64,000 nucleotides of DNA from Endozoicomonas arenosclerae (GTDB lineage: Bacteria; Pseudomonadota; Gammaproteobacteria; Pseudomonadales; Endozoicomonadaceae), in NCBI RefSeq assembly GCF_001562015.1, contig NZ_LASA01000090.1, forward strand, positions 1 to 64,000. The letters run 5' to 3'. Below the pieces are notes generated by a model that saw nothing but the letters and a program-made list of their open reading frames with translations, searched no databases and was not told the origin of the DNA. The position numbers and the translations under genes are program-made. This document shows, one piece after another, positions 16,499 to 25,614 of this stretch (position 1 is the first letter of the stretch; the number at the start of each line of letters is the position of its first letter).

Positions 16499-17920
16499 AT
16501 GATTTCTACCAGAGTTGACGATCTTTCTGCTCAATTCAAGGCACTGGACTGCTGGGGAACAGAAAAGGTTGGGGCTGATGTTGAAGATGGGCCGCTTAAG
16601 ATCACTGCGGGTAATGAGCAGAACTATTTTGCCTGGGGGCGAACCGTTGTCAGGGTTGAGGAGCAGGAAAGGCTCTATGATGAGCTGGAACATCTGATTA
16701 ACCAGATGAATATGGGGGCTCGACGTCGTGGCCTGGATACTCGTCAAATAGAAATCCATTGTTTCAATCCAGCTGAATTGACCAGGGACGTTGCCGAACA
16801 GGTATTGGCTGAAATCAGGGAGTCACCTCGCTATACCTACGACAGAATCTATCACGCTATGAATCAGGCCTATATGAATCACTCTCATACGGGTCATTCT
16901 GAAAAAATAGGTAAAGAAATCTGGGCAGCTTTGGAAGAAGTTCTGGAGCACTTGCCAGAGCATCATGTAAAGGCCGTCATACCTAAAGTCATCAGCAGCT
17001 TCTTTGAAGATCATAGAGATAATGAAGTCTCTGACATGATCATGAGGCGTATTCAAAGCCGTTATCCCGATGTCAGTTTTGGAAGGGGAGGGAGTTCTCA
17101 GCGGCAGGTTACTCCACCTGTGAGATCAGCAGGCACTTCTGCAACGTCAGGGGCTGGAACCCGTGTTGCCCAGGATGACTTTGGGCCCTTTGTAAGCAGT
17201 TCAAGTCAAACAAACCCTGATAGACAGCGGGAAGAGCTTTTTCGCCGCTCTTCTTCAAGCAGGACAGAAAGAGGAGAATCATCGAGAACTTCTTCAGGGG
17301 CAACGGCAACCAGTTCAATGGAGTGGGTAAGTCCACCAAAAATAACTCGTGTCAAGAACGCAGTGAACCGTTCAGAGAGTGAAGAGCTGGAAATGACCGA
17401 TCACTGGCTGGCGTTCTCACGAACAGGCAAACATAAAATTGCAGGGCAGAAACATACCCTGGAAGGCATTCGAGCGTTCACTCTCAGTCAGTGTGAATCT
17501 GCCCATGACTACATTCAACTACTGTTTCCCAATAGCCAGCCCAGCCAATACAACAGAACGGCTCCTCTACTCACTGACAAGATGGTGATGGAAATCCAGA
17601 GTGATCGAGAACTACAAAGGGAGTTACAGAAATCGCTGGATCAAATTCTCGATTTCTGGGGGATGTATCGAAGGGGAGATCAGATCTTTGTTGATGACTC
17701 AAAGTCATCCAGACACAAGTGGAATAAAGCTTTTTATGACCATAATGAATCCAGAGTTTCGCGGGTTTTATACCATCTGATGGAAACGGGATTTGTTGAA
17801 TGTGCTTTAAATATGGAAAGCGCGATGAATCGCCATCGAGGCCGGAGAAAGAATACTCATTGGGCGACGGCTGTCAGAACCCGGCCACCTTCAAGGCGAC
17901 TGTCGTTCAATGATATTTGA
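16499..17920 (+). CDS. OGFr-domain protein sharing its N-domain with the kinase
   Basis: 473 aa. Residues 1-195 are homologous to the N-terminus of the 1111-aa kinase at 8 kb: MI-x-x-RVD-x-LS opening, an SPRYTYD segment, a Tyr/His-rich NHSHTGH region and a C-terminal MRRIQSRYPD. Residues 195-290 are a Ser-rich linker (GSSQRQV, RSSSSRTERGESSRTSSG). Residues ~315-450 are the OGFr conserved domain: HDYIQLLFPNSQPS (337), APLLTDKMV, SLDQILDFWGM, DHNESRVSRVLYHL. GGGATAG lies 6 bases before the ATG. It probably forms a transcription unit with the OGFr-NADAR gene. OGFr domains are known mainly from animals and scattered microbes; the molecular role in bacteria is not known. Confidence 0.8.
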   Translation: MISTRVDDLSAQFKALDCWGTEKVGADVEDGPLKITAGNEQNYFAWGRTVVRVEEQERLYDELEHLINQMNMGARRRGLDTRQIEIHCFNPAELTRDVAEQVLAEIRESPRYTYDRIYHAMNQAYMNHSHTGHSEKIGKEIWAALEEVLEHLPEHHVKAVIPKVISSFFEDHRDNEVSDMIMRRIQSRYPDVSFGRGGSSQRQVTPPVRSAGTSATSGAGTRVAQDDFGPFVSSSSQTNPDRQREELFRRSSSSRTERGESSRTSSGATATSSMEWVSPPKITRVKNAVNRSESEELEMTDHWLAFSRTGKHKIAGQKHTLEGIRAFTLSQCESAHDYIQLLFPNSQPSQYNRTAPLLTDKMVMEIQSDRELQRELQKSLDQILDFWGMYRRGDQIFVDDSKSSRHKWNKAFYDHNESRVSRVLYHLMETGFVECALNMESAMNRHRGRRKNTHWATAVRTRPPSRRLSFNDI

Positions 17921-18000
17921 GGCAAAATATTAAGGTTTTATTACTATGGTGCATGATATAGGATCACTAAGAACATAAAAATAAGGTGATCGAGGCAAGC

Positions 18001-19125
18001 ATGGCTGTCGCTGCAATTATCACAGGAACGGGGCTGTATACCCCAGCCAGTGCTATCAGTAATGATGAACTGGTCACGAGCTATAACACCTGGGCTCAAA
18101 AAGAAAACGACAAACACCAGCAGGCAATCTCTGCCGGTGAAAAAGAACCGCTGCCATTGAGCAGCAGTGCCTTCATAGAGAAAGCATCGGGTATTAAAAG
18201 CCGGTATGTGATGGATCGGGAAGGCGTACTTGATCCAGATCGTATGGTGCCCCATCTTCCAGAACGAAATAACGAAGAAATCTCCGTTCAGTGTGAAATG
18301 GCTCTTCATGCCGCTAGAGATGCATTGTCTCAAGCACGTGTACGACCGGAAGAAATAGATCTGGTGATTGTTGCCTGTTCCAATATGCAGCGCCCATACC
18401 CTGCCATTGCCGTTGAAGTGCAATTTTACCTGGGGGCTTCCGGTTACGCTTATGACATGAATGTTGCTTGCTCCTCAGCCACTTTTGGTATCAAGGCCGC
18501 TACTGATGCGGTTCTTGCTGGTAATGCGAAAAGGGTGCTGGTGATCAGTCCGGAAATTACTTCCGGGCATCTGAACTTCAGAGATCGTGACAGTCATTTC
18601 ATTTTTGGAGATGCCTGCACGGCGGTTGTTGTTGAATCGGATGATGTAGCTAGAAATGACAAAGGCTTTGAAGTGCTGGGAACCCGTGCCTGGACACAAT
18701 TTTCCAGTAATATTCGCAATAACTTTGGTTTTCTCAACCGTGCGGATGAGTCGGGCGTGGGTCAACCCGATAAGCTATTTGTTCAAAATGGTCGCAAAGT
18801 CTTCAAGGAAGTCTGCCCGAAAGTGGCAGAGATTATTTCCGGGCACCTTGATGAGTTGAGGCTGACTCCTGAGCAGCTATCTCGAATGTGGTTGCATCAG
18901 GCCAATTTGAGTATGAATCAGCTGATTTCCCGAAAAGTCCTGGGTCGTGAAGCCACTCCTGAAGAAGCTCCGGTGATTCTTGATGAGTACGCCAATACCA
19001 GTTCTGCAGGATCAATCATTGCCTTCCATAAGTATTCTACCGACCTTGAGGCGGGAAGTTATGGTGTCATCTGCTCCTTTGGTGCAGGTTACTCGATAGG
19101 CAGTGTGATCATCAGAAAGCGTTGA
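18001..19125 (+). CDS. Beta-ketoacyl-ACP synthase III-like condensing enzyme (FabH family)
   Basis: 374 aa, longer than classical FabH (~317) and like the Pseudomonas second FabH (PA3286 type), which condenses a medium-chain acyl-CoA with malonyl-ACP and shunts fatty acid degradation products into synthesis. The catalytic triad is visible: Cys in NVACSSATFGI, His in WLHQANLSMN, Asn in YANTSSAGS. The thiolase-fold start GTGLYTP and end GAGYSIGSVIIRK are typical. The open frame extends to a GTG at 17986. I chose the ATG at 18001 because CGAGGCAAGC gives a good ribosome binding site. It is monocistronic, convergent with the catB-like gene. Confidence 0.88.
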   Translation: MAVAAIITGTGLYTPASAISNDELVTSYNTWAQKENDKHQQAISAGEKEPLPLSSSAFIEKASGIKSRYVMDREGVLDPDRMVPHLPERNNEEISVQCEMALHAARDALSQARVRPEEIDLVIVACSNMQRPYPAIAVEVQFYLGASGYAYDMNVACSSATFGIKAATDAVLAGNAKRVLVISPEITSGHLNFRDRDSHFIFGDACTAVVVESDDVARNDKGFEVLGTRAWTQFSSNIRNNFGFLNRADESGVGQPDKLFVQNGRKVFKEVCPKVAEIISGHLDELRLTPEQLSRMWLHQANLSMNQLISRKVLGREATPEEAPVILDEYANTSSAGSIIAFHKYSTDLEAGSYGVICSFGAGYSIGSVIIRKR

Positions 19126-19132
19126 AGTACCA

Positions 19133-19168
19133 GTCAGTAGCAGTACTTTTTGGGGTATTGCTACTGAC
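19133..19168. terminator. Hairpin between convergent genes
   Basis: GTCAGTAGCA pairs with TGCTACTGAC (10 bp, 16-base loop), 8 bases after the FabH-like stop. An alternative stem AAGTAC/GTACTT followed by TTT overlaps it, so the region can fold two ways. Probably a weak bidirectional terminator. Confidence 0.4.
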
Positions 19169-19171
19169 GAA

Positions 19172-19807
19172 TTAGTGTTGCTTAATATTTTTCAGCCAGT
19201 ATTGATAGAGTTCAGATATCTTATCTGAACACATCAGTGGCATCGCATCCCTGATGGTTTCTTCTGGCCAGTTCCACCACTGCATTTCCAGTAATTGATT
19301 TATCGCTTCCGATTTGAATCTCTGTTTAATCTGTTTAGCAGGGTTACCGGCTACTACCGCGTATTCTGTGACATCTTTGGTTATCACAGCACGGCTGCCA
19401 ATAATGGCTCCGTTTCCAATGGTTATGCCGGGCATGATCATGGCTTCAGCTCCGATCCAGACATCATGGCCAACAAGGGTGTTTCCAACTCGTTGAAATC
19501 CATCCACGGCTTTTGAGGCCATCTCGTTATCCTGGTAGAAGAAAGGAAATGTACTGACCCAGTCAGAACGATGGCCCTGATTGCCTGCCATGATGAATGA
19601 GACACCTGAACCGATTGAACAGAATTTACCGATGTGTAATTGGTCTACATCAGAGCGGTCAGGGTTTAGATAGCGGGCACATTCATCAAAACTGTGGCCA
19701 TGATAGTAGCCTGAATAGTAACTGTGGTCGCCAACAATGATATTGGGGTTGGTGACCTGCTCTTTCAGGGGAACGCCCTTGAACGGACTTTCAAAATAAT
19801 TACTCAT
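19172..19807 (-). CDS. catB: Type B (xenobiotic) chloramphenicol O-acetyltransferase
   Basis: About 211 aa of the left-handed beta-helix acetyltransferase class. The N-terminus [11 protein letters not shown] and the run [18 protein letters not shown] are close to CatB enzymes, followed by [19 protein letters not shown] with the catalytic-type His. Hexapeptide repeats follow ([35 protein letters not shown]), and [12 protein letters not shown] closes the fold. The enzyme transfers acetyl from acetyl-CoA to chloramphenicol or related hydroxylated compounds in the cytoplasm. The open frame extends to a TTG at 19837, but the ATG at 19807 begins the conserved MSNYFES. No mobile-element signs are adjacent, so it looks chromosomal and intrinsic. 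Activity on chloramphenicol is probable but unproven. Confidence 0.85.
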   Translation of the reverse strand: MSNYFESPFKGVPLKEQVTNPNIIVGDHSYYSGYYHGHSFDECARYLNPDRSDVDQLHIGKFCSIGSGVSFIMAGNQGHRSDWVSTFPFFYQDNEMASKAVDGFQRVGNTLVGHDVWIGAEAMIMPGITIGNGAIIGSRAVITKDVTEYAVVAGNPAKQIKQRFKSEAINQLLEMQWWNWPEETIRDAMPLMCSDKISELYQYWLKNIKQH

Positions 19808-19981
19808 TTTTCTTGTACTGACCTTGAGAGAAATCAACGTACTGTTGCGTGGACTGCAGGCAAATTTACCTCTGTGCCATTAGCCATTACAATACCCCCC
19901 TATTTTTCCCGAATGCTTGCCAGCAACAGGAATGGAAGAATTTTCTTCGGATTGTATTCCGGTGCTGGGGCGGAGATCTGG

Positions 19982-20743
19982 ATGACTGACAAGGTAAGAG
20001 ATCAGGACAAAACACACTTTGGCTACAAAGATGTAAAGCCTGATGACAAAGAGAAACTGGTGGCGGGTGTTTTTCACTCCGTGGCGGACAGCTATGACGC
20101 GATGAACGACTTGATGTCGATGGGCGTTCACCGGCTCTGGAAGCGCTTTACCATAGAGCTCTCGGCAGTTCGCAAAGGTCATCAGGTTCTTGATATTGCT
20201 GGAGGCACTGGAGATCTGACCAAACAGTTCTCCCGTCTGGTAGGCGATACAGGACGAGTGGTTCTGGCGGATATTAATGATTCCATGCTTCGTGTCGGCC
20301 GTGACCGTCTGATTGACCAGGGAATTGTTGGTAATGTTGAATACGTTCAGGCCAATGCCGAGTGCCTGCCCTTTCCTGAAAATACTTTCGACTGCATCAC
20401 CATTGCTTTTGGTCTTCGTAATGTGACCGATAAGGCAGAAGCATTGCGTTCCATGTGCAGGGTTCTCAAACCGGGCGGTCGTCTTTTGATTCTGGAGTTT
20501 TCCAAAACCAATAATCCATTGTTGACCAAAGCCTACGATGCCTACTCTTTCTCTCTTTTGCCTGCTATGGGCAAGCTGGTGGCGGGTGACTCTGAAAGTT
20601 ATCGCTATCTGGCGGAAAGTATTCGCAAGCATCCGGATCAGGCAACTCTGGAAGCCATGATGAAAGAAGCCGGCTTTGTGAATACCACCTATCACAATAT
20701 GACCGGTGGCATTGTAGCCCTGCACAAAGGCATCAAACCCTGA
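19982..20743 (+). CDS. ubiE: Ubiquinone/menaquinone biosynthesis C-methyltransferase
   Basis: 253 aa, the usual length. A SAM-dependent C-methyltransferase for 2-polyprenyl-1,4-benzoquinol (ubiquinone) and demethylmenaquinone. The motif I SAM loop is [12 protein letters not shown], and the UbiE signatures [19 protein letters not shown] and [11 protein letters not shown] are both present, as is [12 protein letters not shown]. The open frame extends upstream to 19724, but that part overlaps the divergent catB-like gene and is not family-like. The ATG at 19982 gives [18 protein letters not shown], like other family starts. ubiJ starts 2 bases after the stop; the order ubiE-ubiJ-ubiB is as in Pseudomonas and E. 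coli. Confidence 0.97.
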   Translation: MTDKVRDQDKTHFGYKDVKPDDKEKLVAGVFHSVADSYDAMNDLMSMGVHRLWKRFTIELSAVRKGHQVLDIAGGTGDLTKQFSRLVGDTGRVVLADINDSMLRVGRDRLIDQGIVGNVEYVQANAECLPFPENTFDCITIAFGLRNVTDKAEALRSMCRVLKPGGRLLILEFSKTNNPLLTKAYDAYSFSLLPAMGKLVAGDSESYRYLAESIRKHPDQATLEAMMKEAGFVNTTYHNMTGGIVALHKGIKP

Positions 20744-20745
20744 TT

Positions 20746-21336
20746 ATGATGAAAACGGCGTTTCTGGCCTTTCTGGAGACTCGAATCAATCAGCTGTTGA
20801 AGCTGGATCCAGTGACAATTGAGGCTTTACGCTCTCTTGATGGCAGTGTTATCCACTTCAATTGCCTTCAGCCTGAATTCCAGTGCTATGTTTTTCTGGA
20901 TGCATTGGGCGTTCGCTGTGCGGGCTGGCATGAGGGTTCTGTTGATGTCACCTTTCAGGGGGGGGCAAGTAGTTTTATTGAACTTTCAGCGGATCGAGTC
21001 TCTGCCTGGGATTCTATCAAGGGACTGAATGTATCAGGCGATCCAGAGGTGATAGCTGCTCTGGAGTCTGCCCATCGAAAGATGGAACTCGACTGGGAAA
21101 GCCTGATCTGTGAACGTATTGGCCCTGTAGCCGGGCACACACTGGTAGAAGGTATGCGACTCATAGCCTCGACGTTTGTCGGAGCGGGAGAGAGTCTTTC
21201 TGCCCAGGGTGCTGTTTATCTTCAGGATGAATTGAAAGTCATTCCTTCCGAGCCTGAGCTCAGTGCTTTCAGTCGTGAGGTGGATGCCCTCAGGGGTTCG
21301 GTTGAACATCTTGATGAACGACTGAACAAGTCTTGA
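20746..21336 (+). CDS. ubiJ: Ubiquinone biosynthesis accessory factor UbiJ
   Basis: 196 aa with an N-terminal SCP2-like lipid-binding fold: INQLLKLDPVTIEAL, VIHFNCLQPEFQCYVFLD, then DVTFQGGASSFIELS. The C-terminal helix (VDALRGSVEHLDERL) is a coiled coil typical of UbiJ. UbiJ is not catalytic; with UbiK it organises the soluble Ubi metabolon and binds ubiquinone precursors. It lies between ubiE and ubiB with gaps of a few bases, confirming the assignment by context. Confidence 0.92.
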   Translation: MMKTAFLAFLETRINQLLKLDPVTIEALRSLDGSVIHFNCLQPEFQCYVFLDALGVRCAGWHEGSVDVTFQGGASSFIELSADRVSAWDSIKGLNVSGDPEVIAALESAHRKMELDWESLICERIGPVAGHTLVEGMRLIASTFVGAGESLSAQGAVYLQDELKVIPSEPELSAFSREVDALRGSVEHLDERLNKS

Positions 21337-21388
21337 TGGGAATGGCTTCTGAGTGCCTGAAGGCAAAAGAATACCGCGGGAGAAAAGG

Positions 21389-22990
21389 GTGCTGCAGTTA
21401 ACCCGTTTAATAAAAATTGTTGGGGCCATTGCCCGTTACAGACTGGATGATCTGGTAGAAATCGACCGGCTGCCATTTCCCGCCAGAGTGTTGATGAGGC
21501 TTCTGCCCTGGCGCTACTTCATCAAAAACAGTGAACCCAGGGCTATCAGGTTGAGGAAAGGCCTTGAATCCCTGGGACCCATCTTTATTAAGTTTGGTCA
21601 GATCCTCTCTACGCGCCGGGATTTGCTGCCCGATGATATCAGCGACGAGCTGGCCCGACTGCAGGACCAGGTAGAACCTTTTCCTGCTTCTGATGCCGTC
21701 ACCATTATCGAAAAAAGCCTTCATGCCCCGGTCTCAGAATTGTTTGATCGATTTGATCATGAGCCTATGGCTTCCGCTTCCATTGCACAGGTGCACAGTG
21801 CCCGTTTGCACTCGGGTGAAGAAGTTGTCATCAAGGTGATCAGACCCGGCATTGAGAAGGTGATCCGTAAGGACATCCGTTTAATGTACGGCTTCAGTCG
21901 ATTGCTTATAACCCTGATCAGGGAAGCACGTAGACTGAGGCCCATTGAAGTGGTCAGGGATTACGAAAAGACCATTCTTGATGAGCTCGACCTGCTGCGG
22001 GAAGCGGCTAACACGTCTCAATTGCGCAGGAACTTTCTGGATTCTCCACTTCTGTTTGTCCCTCAGGTTTACTGGGATTACTGCAAGCCTTCTGTGATGG
22101 TCATGGAGCGTATTCATGGTGTTCCAGTCGCCGATACCCAAACGCTGAAGGCTAACGGGACTGACATGAAAAAGCTGGCGGAAAGAGGCGTGGAAATCTT
22201 CTTTACCCAGGTTTTCCGGGATCGCTTTTTCCATGCTGACATGCATCCGGGTAATATCTTTGTCGATATTACCCATCCATCCGAGCCCAAATACATTGGT
22301 ATTGATTGCGGTATTGTGGGGACACTGGAGCCTGAAGATCAGTATTATCTGGCCTGTAACCTTCTGGCCTTTTTCAAACGGGATTATCGTAAGGTTGCAC
22401 AGCTCCATGTGGACTCCGGCTGGGTGCCGTCCCATACCGTTGTGGGCGAACTGGAAGCCGCGATCCGTACAGTCTGCGAACCTATATTTGAAAGGCCGCT
22501 GAAAGATATTTCTTTTGGTCACCTGCTGGTGAGGCTTTTCCAGGTAGCGCGTCGCTTTGAGATGGAAGTTCAGCCTCAGCTGGTTTTATTGGAAAAGACA
22601 TTGCTGAATGTTGAAGGCTTGGGTCGTCAGCTTTATCCGGATCTGGATTTGTGGAATACAGCTCAACCCTATCTTGAAAAGTGGATGAAAGATCAGGTCA
22701 GTCCCTGTGGTATTGGGCGCTCCGTTAGTGAAAATATTCCCGACTGGTTGCTGAGTGCGCCCAATATGGCCCGGAATGCCTTACACAGTGTTAAGCAGAT
22801 ATCTGAGCATCAGCAAAAACTCATGGTCATGCATGATCGGGCAGATAAGCAGTCCGGTAAAATGAAATGGCTGGGAGGCGTATTAGTTGCAGTAGCCGCT
22901 GCAGTTCTGGTTTTCCCGGAGTGGTCTGCACAGATACCCTGGCAAGGGGTGTTAATGGGAGGAGTCGGGGTCTGGCTCCTGACTCGATAG
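21389..22990 (+). CDS. ubiB: Atypical kinase-like ubiquinone biosynthesis protein UbiB
   Basis: About 533 aa of the ABC1/ADCK/UbiB atypical kinase family, needed for aerobic ubiquinone synthesis, acting at the inner membrane. Family motifs: [10 protein letters not shown] (KxGQ), [13 protein letters not shown] (the Ala-rich loop), [11 protein letters not shown] and [11 protein letters not shown] (metal-binding Asp). Two hydrophobic segments at the C-terminus ([15 protein letters not shown] and the final MGGVGVWLL) are membrane anchors. The longest frame starts at GTG 21353, but the GTG at 21389 has GGGAGAAAAG before it and gives a start matching Pseudomonas UbiB (…RYRLDDL at the same distance), so I use it. 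hisI starts 8 bases after the stop. Confidence 0.95.
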   Translation: MLQLTRLIKIVGAIARYRLDDLVEIDRLPFPARVLMRLLPWRYFIKNSEPRAIRLRKGLESLGPIFIKFGQILSTRRDLLPDDISDELARLQDQVEPFPASDAVTIIEKSLHAPVSELFDRFDHEPMASASIAQVHSARLHSGEEVVIKVIRPGIEKVIRKDIRLMYGFSRLLITLIREARRLRPIEVVRDYEKTILDELDLLREAANTSQLRRNFLDSPLLFVPQVYWDYCKPSVMVMERIHGVPVADTQTLKANGTDMKKLAERGVEIFFTQVFRDRFFHADMHPGNIFVDITHPSEPKYIGIDCGIVGTLEPEDQYYLACNLLAFFKRDYRKVAQLHVDSGWVPSHTVVGELEAAIRTVCEPIFERPLKDISFGHLLVRLFQVARRFEMEVQPQLVLLEKTLLNVEGLGRQLYPDLDLWNTAQPYLEKWMKDQVSPCGIGRSVSENIPDWLLSAPNMARNALHSVKQISEHQQKLMVMHDRADKQSGKMKWLGGVLVAVAAAVLVFPEWSAQIPWQGVLMGGVGVWLLTR

Positions 22991-22998
22991 GAGTGTCT

Positions 22999-23436
22999 AT
23001 GAGTAGCGATGGTTACGAAGAGAAGAGTTGGCTGGAAGAAGTTTGCTGGAATCGGGATGGGCTGGTAGCGGCTACGGCCCAGGATCATAAAACCGGTCGG
23101 ATACTGATGCAGGCCTGGATGAACCGCGAAGCCCTGGCATTAACTGCGCAAGAACAGCAGGCTGTATACTGGTCACGTTCAAGAGGCAAACTCTGGCGTA
23201 AAGGTGAAACCTCTGGCCATGTACAAAAGTTGCATGAGTTGAGGTTGGACTGTGACGGTGACTCCATTGTGCTGATTGTGGAACAACTGGGTGGAATAGC
23301 TTGCCACACTGGCAGGGAATCCTGCTTCTACCGTAAGTTGACCGAAGGCGGGCAGTGGTTAAGTACGGATGAAGTCCTGAAAAGTCCTGATGCCATTTAC
23401 GGTGAAGACAAGAGCGGAAGCAGCGATAATGGATAA
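22999..23436 (+). CDS. hisI: Phosphoribosyl-AMP cyclohydrolase
   Basis: 145 aa, a monofunctional HisI. It opens the adenine ring of PR-AMP, the third step of histidine synthesis. The metal-binding motifs are visible: [37 protein letters not shown] and [11 protein letters not shown], with the expected Cys residues. The open frame runs back inside ubiB to 22867, but the ATG at 22999 has AGGAGTGTCT before it. It overlaps hisE by 8 bases, so the two sequential enzymes are co-translated. The hisI-hisE pair beside ubi and tat genes, away from the main his operon, is the Pseudomonas arrangement. Confidence 0.96.
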   Translation: MSSDGYEEKSWLEEVCWNRDGLVAATAQDHKTGRILMQAWMNREALALTAQEQQAVYWSRSRGKLWRKGETSGHVQKLHELRLDCDGDSIVLIVEQLGGIACHTGRESCFYRKLTEGGQWLSTDEVLKSPDAIYGEDKSGSSDNG

Positions 23437-23758
23437 CATATTAGATAAACTGCAGGCTGTGCTTGAAGAACGTCGTCAGGCTAGCCCAGACAGCTCTTAC
23501 GTTGCCAGCCTTCATGCTGCCGGGATGGATAAAATCCTGAAAAAGGTGGGTGAAGAGTCGGCTGAAACTCTGATAGCAGCGAAAGTGGCGGAGTTTGGCG
23601 GCAGTCTCGATGATGTGGTGTATGAAACCGCTGATTTGTGGTTTCACTCACTGGTCATGTTGTCGCATCTGGGTCTGAGCCATAAAGAAGTCCTGCTTGA
23701 GTTGGAACGAAGGTTTGGCCTGTCTGGCATTGATGAAAAAGCTTCAAGAGATGCCTGA
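23429..23758 (+). CDS. hisE: Phosphoribosyl-ATP pyrophosphatase
   Basis: 109 aa, a stand-alone HisE of the MazG-like all-alpha NTP pyrophosphatase fold. It hydrolyses PR-ATP to PR-AMP in histidine synthesis, the step before HisI. Core motifs: [30 protein letters not shown], with the acidic metal ligands in GEESAE, and [16 protein letters not shown] with a further EtaD pair. The start ATG at 23429 lies inside the end of hisI; longer in-frame extensions are not family-like. Three hairpins follow the stop before tatA. Confidence 0.96.
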   Translation: MDNILDKLQAVLEERRQASPDSSYVASLHAAGMDKILKKVGEESAETLIAAKVAEFGGSLDDVVYETADLWFHSLVMLSHLGLSHKEVLLELERRFGLSGIDEKASRDA

Positions 23759-23762
23759 ATGT

Positions 23763-23864
23763 CCATTGTCCGGTGATCCGGTACAATGGTGACAAAGAAA
23801 CAGTCGGTTTCTTGATGAAAGCGACTGTTCATGTTTCTGGGGGCGAGTAGCTTTAATTGCCCCC
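23763..23864 (+). other. Three consecutive hairpins between hisE and tatA
   Basis: Three stems follow one another: CCATTGT/ACAATGG with an inner CCGG pair (23763-23789), AACAGTCG/CGACTGTT with an inner GTTTC/GAAAG (23799-23829), and GGGGGC/GCCCCC (23839-23864). None has a clean T-run. They may terminate or stabilise the ubi-his transcript, or form a structured leader for tatA. Confidence 0.5.
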
Positions 23865-23928
23865 GGGAGCCTGGCTGAGCGGTCTATGCTTGGTCAGGTT
23901 CCTGATCAGTCTGAAAGGAAGGTGGATT

Positions 23929-24147
23929 ATGGGATTTGGTGGAATCAGTATCTGGCAGCTGCTCATCATCTTGCTGATAGTAGTTATGCTATTTGGTACC
24001 AAGAAGCTCAAGGGCCTGGGTGGAGATCTGGGTGGTGCTGTTAAAGGGTTCAAGAAAGCGATTTCTTCTGACGAAGAGCAGAAACCTCTGCAGTCAGAAA
24101 ATACCCAGAAGGAAAAAGAGTCTGAAGATTCTCAGCCTAAGTCCTGA
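23929..24147 (+). CDS. tatA: Sec-independent translocase subunit TatA
   Basis: 72 aa. The start [23 protein letters not shown] is the TatA membrane helix, followed by the [23 protein letters not shown] amphipathic hinge and a charged tail rich in Glu, Lys and Gln. TatA oligomers form the passage for folded proteins across the inner membrane. The long open frame begins at 23857, but the ATG at 23929 follows AAGGAAGGTGGATT, a strong ribosome binding site, and matches family starts. First gene of the tatABC set. Confidence 0.96.
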   Translation: MGFGGISIWQLLIILLIVVMLFGTKKLKGLGGDLGGAVKGFKKAISSDEEQKPLQSENTQKEKESEDSQPKS

Positions 24148-24247
24148 GTGACGGCAATGGAAACAACTTTTCATCCTCTTATGAATAGACGTCTTTGATG
24201 GAAAGTATTTCTCGGTAACCTATTTTTGAGAGATCTCTGGAGATAAA

Positions 24248-24652
24248 GTGTTCGATATCGGTTTCACAGAGCTACTTCTTATTGCTGTGATTGCTCTGGT
24301 CGTATTGGGACCGGAGAGATTGCCGGGGGCTATTCGAACCACAGCCTACTGGGTAGGCAAGATCAAGCGCAGCTTTCAGTCTGCCAAGGAAGAGTTGGAG
24401 AAGGAGCTGGATGTCGACAGCATCAAGAGGCAGATTCACAACGAGCAGGTCATGAAAGATCTGGAAAAGACCCGAGCCAAGGTGACTGAGTCAATCCAGG
24501 CGCCATTGGAATCATTGAACAAGCCTTTTGATTTTGGAGACCAGGACAGTAAAGGGTCCGACAGTCTTGAGCAGAAAAGCAGTTCTAAACAAAACAGCAA
24601 TGAGCCGGAAATGCCGCTTACCCCGAAGCATGAAAAGGACGACAGAGCCTGA
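24248..24652 (+). CDS. tatB: Sec-independent translocase subunit TatB
   Basis: 134 aa. It starts MFDIGFTELLLIAVIALVVLGPERLP, the TatB signature: the membrane helix with an early Glu and the VxGPERLP hinge. An amphipathic helix (KIKRSFQSAKEELEKEL) and a polar, Gln/Ser-rich tail follow. TatB binds twin-arginine signal peptides together with TatC. The start codon is GTG at 24248. The 100-base spacer after tatA and the 114-base spacer before tatC are wider than in many tat operons; the second holds repeat R2. Confidence 0.95.
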   Translation: MFDIGFTELLLIAVIALVVLGPERLPGAIRTTAYWVGKIKRSFQSAKEELEKELDVDSIKRQIHNEQVMKDLEKTRAKVTESIQAPLESLNKPFDFGDQDSKGSDSLEQKSSSKQNSNEPEMPLTPKHEKDDRA

Positions 24653-24671
24653 GAGAGCGGTATTTTCATAG

Positions 24672-24739
24672 TAAATCAGCCGTGAGCGAAGGAAGCATTT
24701 TTTCGTCCCCCTTGGAGGATGAAAAAGTTTCACGGTAAA
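24672..24739 (+). repeat. Dispersed repeat R2, copy between tatB and tatC
   Basis: It matches the minus-strand copy at 2013-2082: TAAATCAGCC, GTGAG, GAAGGAA, CATTTT, TCGTC, CCCTTGG, GATGAAAAA, TTTCACGGT. Read from its own GTG it encodes a peptide with IFSSPL-x-DEK and then stops, so here it is not part of a long gene. It ends 27 bases before the chosen tatC start. Confidence 0.6.
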
Positions 24740-24766
24740 CAGCACAGAGAAAAAAGATTCCAGCGC

Positions 24767-25504
24767 ATGAGTGAAGGCGGAGCAGACAAAGAGCAGCCTC
24801 TGGTTCAGCATCTGATCGAACTAAGGAGTCGTTTGCTTCGCAGTTTTGCAGCCGTGTTGTTTGTTTTTCTGGGGCTCTTCTATTTTTCCAATGATATTTA
24901 CCTGTTCGTTTCCGAGCCTTTGAGGGCGCATTTGCCTGAAGGCAGTACCATGATTGCCACTGAAGTGGCTTCTCCTTTTCTTGCGCCTTTCAAACTGACC
25001 CTGTTTGTAGCTTTTTTCCTGGCTATTCCCTATATCTTGCATCAGGTCTGGGGGTTTATTGCGCCAGGTCTGTATAAAAATGAGAAACGAATAGCGATCC
25101 CCATGTTGGTAGCCAGTGTCGTGCTTTTCTATCTGGGGATGGCATTTGCTTATTATGTGGTTTTTCCGATTATCTTTTCTTTTTTTACGACGGTGGGACC
25201 AGAGTCGGTAACGGTGATGACGGACATTAATCGTTATCTCGAGTTTATACTGAAGCTATTTTTTGCTTTTGGCATGGCCTTTGAAATACCGGTAGCCACT
25301 GTGCTTTTGGTTTGGAGTGGTATTTCAACGGTTGAAAGTCTCTCCAAAAAGCGCCCGTATATTGTTGTGGGCTGTTTCGTAATGGGAATGTTGTTAACTC
25401 CCCCTGACGTAGTTTCCCAATCTCTTCTGGCTATTCCCATGTGGCTCTTGTTTGAAGTTGGTGTGTTTTTTTCCAGACTGGTCAAGCCCGCAACGTCAGA
25501 TTAA
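24767..25504 (+). CDS. tatC: Sec-independent translocase subunit TatC
   Basis: 245 aa with six membrane segments. TatC is the receptor for twin-arginine signal peptides. Family motifs: [14 protein letters not shown] at the N-terminus, [56 protein letters not shown] and [12 protein letters not shown]. The open frame begins at 24719, but that ATG lies immediately after GGAGG (no spacing) and inside repeat R2. The ATG at 24767 gives [16 protein letters not shown], which aligns with the start of E. coli TatC. Confidence 0.95.
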   Translation: MSEGGADKEQPLVQHLIELRSRLLRSFAAVLFVFLGLFYFSNDIYLFVSEPLRAHLPEGSTMIATEVASPFLAPFKLTLFVAFFLAIPYILHQVWGFIAPGLYKNEKRIAIPMLVASVVLFYLGMAFAYYVVFPIIFSFFTTVGPESVTVMTDINRYLEFILKLFFAFGMAFEIPVATVLLVWSGISTVESLSKKRPYIVVGCFVMGMLLTPPDVVSQSLLAIPMWLLFEVGVFFSRLVKPATSD

Positions 25505-25614
25505 GGACGTATTTGCACTATTCTCTAAGCGTCAGAGCCGAGCTGCCATTTAAATGGCTCAGCATTGTTTTGTCTAAGCTATGAATATAGGGATGTCATA
25601 ATTTCAGGATAAGT

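Noticed and set aside
19880-20725. 281-codon minus-strand frame opposite ubiE
   Set aside because: Covers conserved UbiE motifs on the plus strand; no family similarity of its own.
24719-24766. Upstream ATG as the start of tatC
   Set aside because: It directly abuts GGAGG with no spacing and lies in repeat R2; the 24767 start matches the family.
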